The notes beneath the pieces were generated by a model that saw nothing but the letters and a program-made list of their open reading frames with translations, was not told the origin of the DNA and did not search any database. Below are positions 25,031-33,060 of a stretch of DNA of 56,263 nt, one piece after another; positions within the stretch are counted from its first letter, which is position 1, and each line of letters starts with the position of its first letter. Origin of the DNA: Bacteriovoracaceae bacterium UBA6144 (GTDB lineage Bacteria; Bdellovibrionota; Bacteriovoracia; Bacteriovoracales; Bacteriovoracaceae); NCBI GenBank assembly GCA_002435705.1, contig DIVA01000127.1, positions 6,800 to 63,062 of the forward strand, in the 5' to 3' direction. A program made the position numbers and the translations under genes.

Positions 25031-26257
25031 ATGATTACTTTTCCAATAGCAGCGCCTGAAACCATTGCTCTTTTGGAAAAACTCTACCCTGAGTGCTTTA
25101 AAGGATCTCCCAAACTCACAGCTATTGAAGCCATGCAAATGCTCAAGGGGCACATGGTTCAAACATACAAAAAAGGGACCACAAACCTTACCCTTGAACA
25201 TCTCGAGCATTGCGGTTTTAAATTCATCTACAGTTACACCAGACAGAATCTACACTTCGCTGAACAACCAAAACTTTCTGATATGTACCCGCGTCTTGAA
25301 TCCACGAGAGAGGCTTATTACTCAAGCTTTCACAGCTCAGGACAGGCAGCCATATCCTCACTCTTCATTGGAATGTCGCAAATATGGACCAAGTTCCATT
25401 TGCATATCCTGAGTAAGACCTACTTTGAAACACCTCTGGCCTTAAAGCTTCTGAACAAAGGCAATGAGAAAAAAGAGGGAGAACCCTTTCTTTTTATCGA
25501 TAGTACATCCCTTGAGCCCGAGCACATCACCAATCTTTCTGAGCTCATAAAATCATTTAAAATAATGATCATTGATACAAGTCTTTGGGCCTGGAATGAC
25601 CCCCTTCTTCAGAGCATGATTGATATCGCTGCGGGAAAGATTGATCTCTTTCTCGTTCGCAGTCACCTTAAGCTTGACTGTTTGGGCGGTGAGTACTCCA
25701 CGCTTGGCTCCATCGTCTATCTACCCAATGATAAAACGGAACACAAAGATAGAGATGAGATGGTTGAATATATCCAGGATGCGAGCTCTTCTATTGGCGC
25801 TTGCCCTGGGCTTGATCAAATCTATCCTTTCTATAAAGAGCCCGAGTTTCATGAACTCACCTTGAAGCGTATTCAAGAGATCAAAAATTCTCTCAATCGC
25901 ATCACTCCCCAGCTCACACCGCTGATTGATGCATCAAAAATCTCTTTCGAAGTTCCCTACCATCGAATGTTCTTTTTCATGAATCTAACCTCTCTTAATG
26001 AAGATATAAGAAAGCAGATTTTAAAATTAGTTCGCTTGGACTCTGGGCCTGTGGCCATGATTGATAGCTATGGCTTTGACTTCCCTACAATTCTTGTAAC
26101 CAATGTCAGACTAAAAAAAGATGAATACTTCATTCGCATGAATGGTCACATTCTCGGCGAGTCACGGGATGCGGAGGTGATCGAAACTCTTTCTCGCATA
26201 ATTCAGATATCAAATAAGAGCGCCATCCCTTATTCGATAAAGAAAACCGGAGCCTGA
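25031..26257 (+). CDS. Fold-type-I PLP-dependent enzyme, diverged Cys/Met-metabolism-like
   Basis: A 408-residue enzyme that I place in fold-type-I PLP enzymes from three motifs: a glycine-poor variant SSGQAAISSLF (about 100-110) where gamma-lyases have SGMAAI; an IMIIDTS strand (about 178-184) where they have the Asp that contacts the pyridine ring; and VRSHLKLDCLGGEY with Lys214 as the likely Schiff-base residue. Identity to any named enzyme is low by eye. Cys/Met-type relatives do beta- or gamma-elimination or replacement. It lies 27 bases after the second peptide gene and overlaps the convergent decarboxylase by 28 bases. It could act on the peptide or make an amino-acid building block. 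No ribosome binding site is visible before ATG 25031. Confidence 0.62.
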   Translation: MITFPIAAPETIALLEKLYPECFKGSPKLTAIEAMQMLKGHMVQTYKKGTTNLTLEHLEHCGFKFIYSYTRQNLHFAEQPKLSDMYPRLESTREAYYSSFHSSGQAAISSLFIGMSQIWTKFHLHILSKTYFETPLALKLLNKGNEKKEGEPFLFIDSTSLEPEHITNLSELIKSFKIMIIDTSLWAWNDPLLQSMIDIAAGKIDLFLVRSHLKLDCLGGEYSTLGSIVYLPNDKTEHKDRDEMVEYIQDASSSIGACPGLDQIYPFYKEPEFHELTLKRIQEIKNSLNRITPQLTPLIDASKISFEVPYHRMFFFMNLTSLNEDIRKQILKLVRLDSGPVAMIDSYGFDFPTILVTNVRLKKDEYFIRMNGHILGESRDAEVIETLSRIIQISNKSAIPYSIKKTGA

Positions 26258-27273
26258 GGGACGCCATTAAACTCATGATTCCAAGCCACGGAGTAGCCTG
26301 GAATTTTTTCTAGCACTAACCAATCTCCAGGCACAATCGAAATATTCCCAGGTGTTTGCTTTAGTATGATCTGATCACTTTCAAGTGCATTGGATGATGA
26401 ATAAATAAGTCGCTTATAAGAATAAATTTTTTCGTGTCCCAAGTTGATAAAAGTATAACTCATCCCACGCGCCCACTTCAGATGAGCGTCGGGGGAAAGC
26501 TTTCCAACTAAATACAGATCCCCTTCCTTTTCAAAGATTGAATCAATTTTAGAAAAAGCAGAGCCTGCCGACTCTGAAAACCATCGACCGGGTTCTAGAG
26601 CGAGTTTGGGCTGCTCATAGATCTCTTTAAGCATCTCGAATGAATCAATATTACAACTTGTCAGCCCACCGCCCAGATTGATGAGTTTGAGATTGGGAAA
26701 ATCTTGAATGATTGGGTTCATTGCACTACGGATGCCATTAAGCTCTTTTCCGGTAATGACGCCGGGACAGTGGCAATGCAAAAATTTAATACGTTTCTTT
26801 AATTGTGGCGGCAGCTCGGAGACCTGAGAGAGAAGAAACCCATAGCGAGAATGTCCACGCTGAAGCAAATCATAGGGATCTAGCCTGAGACCCAGATTTA
26901 CTTTTTCTGGATAATCGTAGGACAAGTCTGTCGTGTTATCCAAGGTGTAATAGATAAGAGCAGCAGCATCGAGCGCCTGACTCAGCACCTTTGTATCGCC
27001 ATTCGTAAGCCACAAGGAGTGCTTGAGGCCAATAAGAGGGCGGATGTAGTCGAGCTCTCTTAGAGTGGAAATGTCCCAACCATCAATAAATGGTGAAATC
27101 GTTTTCAAAAAATCATGGGAAGGGAAGGATTTCACAGAAAAATGCACTGAGTAGCCTGATAGATCAGTTGATAATTTCTGGCAAGTATCTAGGATCTTTG
27201 ACTGATCAAAAACGAGCCCATAATCAGAGCGAAAATCATCTAATTTTAAAGCTAACTTCTTAATAGTTTTCAA
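26230..27273 (-). CDS. Fold-type-III PLP decarboxylase-like protein (Orn/DAP/Arg family)
   Basis: An alanine-racemase-fold decarboxylase of 347 residues. The PLP lysine is K48 in YSVHFSVKSFP, HCHCPG corresponds to the substrate-side H-x-H strand, LINLGGGLT is the glycine-rich phosphate loop and LALEPGRWF holds the EPGR motif. In the C-terminal beta domain PGDWLVLEKIPGYSVAWNHEFNG resembles the usual GDW-GAY-FNG segment, but the CDSxD cysteine that completes the active site across the dimer is replaced by a serine-rich stretch (SSNALESD). Carboxynorspermidine- or diaminopimelate-decarboxylase-like activities are candidates. It is convergent with the fold-I enzyme and divergent from the membrane protein gene. 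Confidence 0.75.
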   Translation of the reverse strand: MKTIKKLALKLDDFRSDYGLVFDQSKILDTCQKLSTDLSGYSVHFSVKSFPSHDFLKTISPFIDGWDISTLRELDYIRPLIGLKHSLWLTNGDTKVLSQALDAAALIYYTLDNTTDLSYDYPEKVNLGLRLDPYDLLQRGHSRYGFLLSQVSELPPQLKKRIKFLHCHCPGVITGKELNGIRSAMNPIIQDFPNLKLINLGGGLTSCNIDSFEMLKEIYEQPKLALEPGRWFSESAGSAFSKIDSIFEKEGDLYLVGKLSPDAHLKWARGMSYTFINLGHEKIYSYKRLIYSSSNALESDQIILKQTPGNISIVPGDWLVLEKIPGYSVAWNHEFNGVPQAPVFFIE

Positions 27274-27345
27274 ATCGTATCCTTAAGTTACCACTTCAAC
27301 TAAATATACCTTCATAAAAATTTAACATGAAAGTACAATTTATGG

Positions 27346-28341
27346 ATGAATCAATGGGTCTATGATCGAAATACAGATTTTAAGGTCTTTGGACTGTCCA
27401 TGCTCTTTGCCATTCTTTTGGGCATGGCATTCCCCCACTTTGATTTCTATAACACAATGTTTGTGTACGTCTTCATCGACATCTCCCACAGCTTCACTAC
27501 TTATTTTTATACACTCTCCTCAGATCGGATCAATAATAGCCATCATCGCTATTTTTTCTGGGGAATTTTAGCGCTCGTCTTTACCCTTTCCTGTACTTTG
27601 TTTGCGATCGGAATGGGTAAATGGATCGTGAAGATGTATACCATTGCTTCACTTTATCATTTCATGAAGCAGTCTCAGGCGTGGATTTTCATCGTCAGCA
27701 AAAAAACAAGACCCAAATCAAAATTTGAAGACCGTGTCAATTTCTGGGCGAGTTACGGAGCGGTTTGGTGTCCCCAGGTTATTTCGATGACCTTAGAGAG
27801 ACCGACGCCATGGTTTATCGAGGGAGATATCCCTGGACTCCCTAGCTACTTTAGAGAGATATCCCTCATGGCCGGTGCTCTGGTAGCCATTCCTTACCTG
27901 TGGATTGAAATTAAACGCTGGAGAGAAGACAAAATTATTTTATGGGGTAAGCACCTTCACGTCGCTTACGGCTGCTTAGTGTGGGCATCAGCTAGGCTTG
28001 GCACTCTCAGTTTCTTATCCGACTCAATCTCCCCGCTTATGATGATGGCCTGCCACTCATTCCCCTACTACTACCTCGGTCATCGATACATTCAGAAACG
28101 TTCAAGTCTTAATGAAAAGTTCTGGCCTTATTTTAATAACCACTACCTATTCATCTCTTTCATCTGGGTGACCTGTATTACTCTGACATCTTTTCAATAC
28201 ATCTCCGTCAGATATATCTACAATAAACACTTCTTTGTCTCTTGTATCTTTATCACAATCGCTGTGACTCACTATATTTACGATAGCTACCTTTGGAAAA
28301 AAGATACTCATCCAGAGGGTTCGAATATTTTCACAAGCTAA
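27346..28341 (+). CDS. Histidine-rich polytopic membrane protein
   Basis: A 331-residue inner-membrane protein with eight or so hydrophobic spans. Histidine clusters sit at span ends: DISHSF, NNSHHRYFF, YHFMKQSQAW, KHLHVAYG, MACHSFPYYYLGHRY, NNHYLF and THYIYDSYLW. This spread of His and Asp near the membrane face is what integral-membrane metal enzymes (Brp/Blh-like dioxygenases, fatty-acid-hydroxylase-like proteins) show, so I infer a metal-dependent membrane oxygenase-like protein, but no named family is certain. It starts 72 bases from the divergent decarboxylase and ends with a 4-base overlap with the convergent GT4 gene. Confidence 0.6.
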   Translation: MNQWVYDRNTDFKVFGLSMLFAILLGMAFPHFDFYNTMFVYVFIDISHSFTTYFYTLSSDRINNSHHRYFFWGILALVFTLSCTLFAIGMGKWIVKMYTIASLYHFMKQSQAWIFIVSKKTRPKSKFEDRVNFWASYGAVWCPQVISMTLERPTPWFIEGDIPGLPSYFREISLMAGALVAIPYLWIEIKRWREDKIILWGKHLHVAYGCLVWASARLGTLSFLSDSISPLMMMACHSFPYYYLGHRYIQKRSSLNEKFWPYFNNHYLFISFIWVTCITLTSFQYISVRYIYNKHFFVSCIFITIAVTHYIYDSYLWKKDTHPEGSNIFTS

Positions 28342-29591
28342 AGTGGGATTAAATAAGGATCACGAGACTGGTAATCAGACATATAAGATTTGTACACATC
28401 CAAGTACTCTATCTCACCTTTAGGTTGCCCCGTATAAAATGGATACCAGAAGCAACAAACAGCGGCGTATTTGAGATAGAATTCCGTTTGACCTAAATAA
28501 GCTGGAACTGCACCTGATTGGAGCTGCTCAAATTTTTTAACGTAGGACTGCGTAGATAAGTAGTCTTGAATCTTTGTTCTAATTTCCAATCTCTCAGCAC
28601 GAGAAAGTTTGGTCAGATTTTGGAGGGCCAAGAAGAGGTGTTTCGTAGAAATGGTAGGAACGTTCAAGTTATTGAGCACCACTGGAATCAGACAACCATT
28701 CACGATTTCGACAAAATCAGGATGTCCTCCCCAATCAGAAAGAATCGGTCGTAAACCTTGGGCCAGGGACTGGGCCACACTGATTCCAAAATCTTCGTCA
28801 TGATAACAGCTCATGGTAATGACATAATCACACTTGGCATTTAAGGCCAGAATCCTCTCTTGGTTTAAAAAACCATGATAAATAATTCCTCCCTGAGACA
28901 TCTCTACCAAACGATGGAATTCTTTTTTATATCCTTCAAAATCGATTTCAATCCCGTGGAGATGGTATCCCCTGTCGTGGAAATCTCCTGCAATATGCAA
29001 CTTTAGATGAGGGTTTAATTGCCTTGCCTTCATGAAAACATTCATGAGTTCAAAAATATTTTTCTGGACCATTAATCGACCACAGTAAACCAAGTGGATC
29101 GCAGAATCGTCTTCACTAGAGGCATCCGGAAGGTCAGTAAAATGCAGAGAGGAGATCGGATAGGGCATCTTTTTAATAAGCGCCCCTTTCACAAAGAGAG
29201 AGAGCTGCTGGCACTGGCGATGAGAGGCCGCTAAAAGTATCAATTTCTTATTTTTCAAGGTTTCACTAATCAGAGGCCAGCGGGCGAACTCCACCGTCAT
29301 GTTGCCATAAACTGGAATAATAAAAGTCAGATCATTTAAACCAATCAAATCTTCGATAATTCTTTGGTAAATCATGTTGTCAGAGACCAGGTAGACATAA
29401 GTCTCATGAGTCATGGAATTTTGCTCAATCAACTTGTAATCAGTGGGCTCAACGCCCCCATTTCCTTTACACCACACAATTTCTGGTTTTAGAGAGAAAG
29501 CTTCCTGGACGGCACTCACGATAACATTACAGCTATACCAAAAATGGGTATCACCATTAAAAAAAACAAAGAGCTTCTTAGGTTTCGTCAT
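28338..29591 (-). CDS. GT4-family glycosyltransferase, paralogue of the one at 8.7 kb
   Basis: A GT-B-fold retaining glycosyltransferase of 417 residues. It has an N-terminal Rossmann segment (KLFVFFNGDTHFWYSCN), then YCGRLMVQKNIFELMNVF, LKLHIAGDF and the donor-binding loop DEDFGISVAQSLAQGLRP followed by ILSDWGGHPDF. The matching stretch of the 8727-10013 protein is DEDYGMTCAEAQACGLPA with ILTDWAGFSGF. The second acid of the E-x7-E pair is replaced (AQSLAQG), an unusual change for GT4. It is the last gene of the peptide island, just ahead of a strong terminator that belongs to the lipoprotein gene. Donor and acceptor unknown; glycosylation of the peptide product or an envelope glycan is possible. 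Confidence 0.85.
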   Translation of the reverse strand: MTKPKKLFVFFNGDTHFWYSCNVIVSAVQEAFSLKPEIVWCKGNGGVEPTDYKLIEQNSMTHETYVYLVSDNMIYQRIIEDLIGLNDLTFIIPVYGNMTVEFARWPLISETLKNKKLILLAASHRQCQQLSLFVKGALIKKMPYPISSLHFTDLPDASSEDDSAIHLVYCGRLMVQKNIFELMNVFMKARQLNPHLKLHIAGDFHDRGYHLHGIEIDFEGYKKEFHRLVEMSQGGIIYHGFLNQERILALNAKCDYVITMSCYHDEDFGISVAQSLAQGLRPILSDWGGHPDFVEIVNGCLIPVVLNNLNVPTISTKHLFLALQNLTKLSRAERLEIRTKIQDYLSTQSYVKKFEQLQSGAVPAYLGQTEFYLKYAAVCCFWYPFYTGQPKGEIEYLDVYKSYMSDYQSRDPYLIPL

Positions 29592-29646
29592 CGCTTAGGT
29601 CCACCCCATTACTAGTATAAACTGAAGCAAACTCAATGGGACAGTT

Positions 29647-29675
29647 AAAAAAAAGCCCCCACAGAATGTGGGGGC
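29647..29675 (-). terminator. Rho-independent terminator of the lipoprotein gene
   Basis: On the minus strand GCCCCCACA (29667-29675 complement) and TGTGGGGGC (29655-29663 complement) make a 9-bp, G+C-rich stem with a TTC loop, followed by eight T residues. This is a textbook terminator for the lipoprotein gene 29703-30509 and separates it from the GT4 gene start. Confidence 0.9.
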
Positions 29676-29702
29676 GAGAGAGGATGACCATCGGACTAAA
29701 AA

Positions 29703-30509
29703 TTAACGAGAGAGGCGGGCTTTTCTTTTGTGCATGTTGAACAAGAGATTATTCAATTTCTTCTCTTGAGAAGAACTAGGACGCTGCTCTACATAATCGA
29801 GAGAAATCTCTCTCATGGTGCTGGCAGCATCTACAGAGAGCATGGCGCGAGCTGTAGACTTCACATCAGACAAAGCAAGAGCAGGAGCCGGGAGGATATT
29901 CTGGATCTGGTTTGTGAGGTCGATGAAGAAAGCAAAACCGTTCTGACCGGCCTGAGTGCTGGTAAAAAGACCAGCCGCTCCGACTGAATCGTTGATCGCA
30001 AACATCGGAAAGAAATTAATTCCACCCATCGACTGACCTAATGAATCAAGACCTGAGATCGGAATCGCCACACCAAGAGCATAAGCGTTAGCTGCGGCTG
30101 CCACATAAAGCTTAGCACGATTCCCGAGATCAATTGAAATCGCTGAGTTCGTACCAATTAAAGGAGCCAGAGTACCATTAGGCAAAAGGGCCGGACCAAC
30201 ATTAAGCTCTCTCATGACAGTAGCATTGATTTCGACCACAAGCTGAGTTTTAGAACCAAGGACGGGAACCATCGACACAGAACCAATTTGTTGTTGTGTA
30301 TTTGGCTTCATGATTGGGATCTGCAGGCTTGGAAACATGATATTACCAAAATCAATATCTGATGAAATCCTAAGATTTACATCCTGACCATTAAGCGAAG
30401 TTTCAACCTTCACCCCTTTAACGATTTGCACACCATTGCCACCACAGGAGGCAAGGCCCACAAGCGCAAAAGAAACTATCGCAGACTTAATTAATCGACT
30501 CAAAATCAT
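29703..30509 (-). CDS. Lipoprotein with beta-strand-rich domain
   Basis: A 268-residue lipoprotein. Signal MILSRLIKSAIVSFALVGLASC has the lipobox LASC, followed by Gly-Gly-Asn. The frame opens to 30602, but ATG 30509 is where the signal peptide begins. The mature part alternates short hydrophobic strands (VKVETSLNG, NLRISSDIDFGN, TQLVVEINATV) and ends in a Lys/Arg-rich tail. It may be a secreted or outer-membrane-anchored surface protein; no family recognised. Two direct repeats (30564-30590) precede it and a strong terminator follows, so it is a monocistronic unit. Confidence 0.7.
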   Translation of the reverse strand: MILSRLIKSAIVSFALVGLASCGGNGVQIVKGVKVETSLNGQDVNLRISSDIDFGNIMFPSLQIPIMKPNTQQQIGSVSMVPVLGSKTQLVVEINATVMRELNVGPALLPNGTLAPLIGTNSAISIDLGNRAKLYVAAAANAYALGVAIPISGLDSLGQSMGGINFFPMFAINDSVGAAGLFTSTQAGQNGFAFFIDLTNQIQNILPAPALALSDVKSTARAMLSVDAASTMREISLDYVEQRPSSSQEKKLNNLLFNMHKRKARLSR

Positions 30510-30563
30510 AGCATTACCCCAGAAGGACGTCGTCCCACGGGTTGGATTCACGATTCGCTCTCC

Positions 30564-30590
30564 ACTTACGTCCAGCTGCAACATACGTCC
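30564..30590 (-). promoter_or_regulatory. Tandem direct repeats upstream of the lipoprotein gene
   Basis: On the minus strand GGACGTATGT (30581-30590) and GGACGTAAGT (30564-30573) are 9/10 identical direct repeats with a 17-base period (7-base gap). A related GGACGACGTCC lies 30 bases nearer the gene (about 30527-30537). Repeats on such a spacing are usual for transcription-factor sites. They lie in the 270-base gap between the lipoprotein gene and the DsbA-like gene; nothing else is evident in that gap except the palindrome at 30746-30763. Confidence 0.35.
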
Positions 30591-30745
30591 CACACGAATC
30601 AAAAATCCACAGAATCATTTTGGACTGGCAGAGCCATGATAGGCCTCGAAGTAAATTTCAAGTGAAAAAATTAGAAACTCGAAAGAGTTCATGGACTTAC
30701 CTTTATATCAACAAGTGCTCTCTGCTCGTCAATTCGTCTTAAAGA

Positions 30746-30763
30746 TGCCAAACTAAATTGGCA
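30746..30763. promoter_or_regulatory. Perfect 18-base palindrome upstream of the DsbA-like gene
   Basis: TGCCAA-ACTAAA-TTGGCA has two perfect 6-base arms and ends 17 bases before ATG 30781. It may be an operator or an RNA hairpin in the 5' leader. No matching family site is claimed. Confidence 0.35.
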
Positions 30764-30780
30764 AAGCGAGAATTACCCCT

Positions 30781-31425
30781 ATGAAATCAACTCTTTTCTT
30801 TTTTGATTACTTAAGCCCCTTCTCCTACTTCGCGTGGAGAGAATTAGACAAAATACCCACTCATATAATCTTCAAACCAACCCCGCTTGGGCCCCTGCTC
30901 AATCATTGGGGGATCAAAGGGCCGGGCGAGGTGCAACCCAAACGTGAATTCCTCCTCAAGCAATGCCTCCGTTTCTCACACACTCACTCCATTCCCTTTA
31001 CCACACCTAAAACGCATCCTTTTAATTCCCTCTATGCTCTAAGGCTCTCTACTCGTGCTGCTGGCGGTGATCAGCAGTCACAGGTCATAGCAGCTCTCTG
31101 GAAGGCTGGCTGGGTGGATCGGATAGATATGGGTGAGCCAGAAGAGCTTATTCTGGCACTCAACCGAGCGGAACTTCCCGGTCAGGAAATATATGAAAAA
31201 AGCTTCAGCGCTGAAGCTAAAAAAGAAGTTAAATCCAATATCACCGAGGCGACAACTCAGGGGGTTTTTGGAGTACCGAGCTTTATTCACGAGGGAGAAC
31301 TTTTTTGGGGGCATGATTCCCTAGATCAACTCAAACGTTTTATGCAAGGTGAAGATAATCTTGATCATGAAAAACTCAAGATGCTCCTTCTCTCCACTCC
31401 CAGAGCAGCTCAACAATCAATCTAA
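30781..31425 (+). CDS. DsbA-family / 2-hydroxychromene-2-carboxylate isomerase-like protein
   Basis: A 214-residue kappa-GST/HCCA-isomerase-type thioredoxin-fold protein. It begins with FFFDYLSPFSYFAW (the strand-turn with Ser-Pro-Phe-Ser replacing a Cys pair), then a helical insert, then TQGVFGVPSFIHEGELFWGHD, the cis-Pro loop (VPSF) and the FWGHD-like glutathione-binding end. The Cys pair of true DsbA is absent, so an isomerase or glutathione-dependent activity on a small molecule is likelier than disulfide formation. It lies 9 bases ahead of the ADA-like gene, so the two form a small operon. Confidence 0.82.
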   Translation: MKSTLFFFDYLSPFSYFAWRELDKIPTHIIFKPTPLGPLLNHWGIKGPGEVQPKREFLLKQCLRFSHTHSIPFTTPKTHPFNSLYALRLSTRAAGGDQQSQVIAALWKAGWVDRIDMGEPEELILALNRAELPGQEIYEKSFSAEAKKEVKSNITEATTQGVFGVPSFIHEGELFWGHDSLDQLKRFMQGEDNLDHEKLKMLLLSTPRAAQQSI

Positions 31426-31434
31426 GAGAATACA

Positions 31435-33060
31435 ATGCCTCAAAACTTTCATGACACACTCACTGATTACCTCATAAAAATCATATCTGAAACGAATGGA
31501 ATCTCACTGGTTGACACCCTCGAACTCTGTGAGGTGGATGAGAGCCTTGATTCCAATGGGCTTATCATTAAAACCATTCATGAATTCAAAAGACTCCTCA
31601 GTGGCTTTCGAGACAATGAAGTTGATATAAAAACACTGCTCCATCACCCCGTCGCAAAATCACTGGGTCAATTTTTAAAACGTTTTCCATTACCCTACAT
31701 TGAAGAACACATCCACTTAACAGGCTCACTTAGTGCTGATTTCATTCACCCGCACTTGATGCAACTCATGACAGGCCCACTTGGTCATCTGGTAAAAGAA
31801 AAGATTGATAAGATTTGGGGACCAGGCAGCAGCGACATCAAAACCGTTGAAGATGTTGATCGATTAATTCGACTCAAAGAAGATGAATACTTTGATCGTT
31901 ATTTAAAAATCCTCATTCTCCCAAAACTTATTCTCACCAGTCAGGATATGCACAGAAAAGCGGCCTTGCACATGGCGCAGGAATTAAATAAAAAATATAA
32001 TGTCGGGACAATACGCCTAAAATTCACTCTCTCTCGTGCTTCGTCCTCGGACGAAGAAACCATTCCGGGTCTTCCACAAGTTTCAGAAGAAGAAGTCGTG
32101 ATGGGGCTCTATCAAGGATTCAAAGATTTTCAAAAAGAAGTCCCCTCCTTTCAGTTCATTCTGAGCCCTTGCTTTAGAAAAGAATCACACTTTTTTGATT
32201 CCAAACGTTTTACTTCAAAGAAAGACCATTTCCTTCATCAGTGTGATGAAATCCTGCATCTCTTGGATAAGCATCCTGAACTCACGGGACACCTGTGTGA
32301 AGTCGATACCGTTGGTAACGAGCGTGACCTTTATCGCAAGGGGCATTTCCTTGAAATGCAACAAGGCTTTAGAAAACTTCACTACAAAGGGTTCTCCATT
32401 CGGTCGCACCACGGAGAAACTTGGCACACTCTTCGGAGAGGGGTCCAGGCCGTTGATAATGCACTCAATATTTGGCACATTGATACGCTTGAACATGGAC
32501 TCTCCTTAGGTATTAATCCTAATTACTACTTCCACTCACTCTACCTACGACTTGTGGCTAACAATGAAAAAAGCCAAGGCATCAAAGAAGGAAGCTCCGA
32601 CTATAAAGAAGTCATGGAGATGGATTGGCGCGAACACGACTCCATCCGTGAAAAACTCATCTCGGGTGAAAGACTTGATGAAAAAGAAAAAAAACTTTTT
32701 GTTAAAGTAAAATTTCATACTGCGCGTGAGGTTGAGCACTACCAACATGATGTTCTTAATCGCATGATTAATAAAAAAGTTTCTGTGATTGCTCTTCCTT
32801 CCTCTAATAATAAACTCACAACTTGCTTTCCAGACTATAAGGACCATCCCTTCTCTTGGTGGGAGAAGAAAGGAGTACGACTTGGAATTGGAACTGATAA
32901 CTATGTGACGCTTGATACTGACTACATCCAAGAACTTCTGATTCTCCTTTTCACTGATCCGGAGAATCTTAAAATTACCAAGCTTCTCATGGTCGCGACG
33001 GGAGAAACCAGACGTCCTTATCTTTCTCAGATGCTATGGAAAATGCGTCAGTCGAACTAG
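31435..33060 (+). CDS. Adenosine-deaminase-like amidohydrolase
   Basis: A 541-residue metal-dependent hydrolase of the ADA/AMP deaminase branch. Family features in order: IEEHIHLTGSLS (His92, His94), RSHHGETWHTLR (metal His plus Glu), IDTLEHGLSLGIN (near the second-zinc/catalytic His) and IALPSSNNKL (the PTSN-like motif). The C-terminal GIGTDNYVTLDTDY stands where the family has a D-D pair ahead of proline; here the second Asp is Asn. Its N-terminal 85 residues are longer than in ADA. It probably deaminates adenosine or a related purine, but the substrate is unproven. It overlaps the end of the LysR gene by 4 bases (convergent). Confidence 0.78.
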   Translation: MPQNFHDTLTDYLIKIISETNGISLVDTLELCEVDESLDSNGLIIKTIHEFKRLLSGFRDNEVDIKTLLHHPVAKSLGQFLKRFPLPYIEEHIHLTGSLSADFIHPHLMQLMTGPLGHLVKEKIDKIWGPGSSDIKTVEDVDRLIRLKEDEYFDRYLKILILPKLILTSQDMHRKAALHMAQELNKKYNVGTIRLKFTLSRASSSDEETIPGLPQVSEEEVVMGLYQGFKDFQKEVPSFQFILSPCFRKESHFFDSKRFTSKKDHFLHQCDEILHLLDKHPELTGHLCEVDTVGNERDLYRKGHFLEMQQGFRKLHYKGFSIRSHHGETWHTLRRGVQAVDNALNIWHIDTLEHGLSLGINPNYYFHSLYLRLVANNEKSQGIKEGSSDYKEVMEMDWREHDSIREKLISGERLDEKEKKLFVKVKFHTAREVEHYQHDVLNRMINKKVSVIALPSSNNKLTTCFPDYKDHPFSWWEKKGVRLGIGTDNYVTLDTDYIQELLILLFTDPENLKITKLLMVATGETRRPYLSQMLWKMRQSN

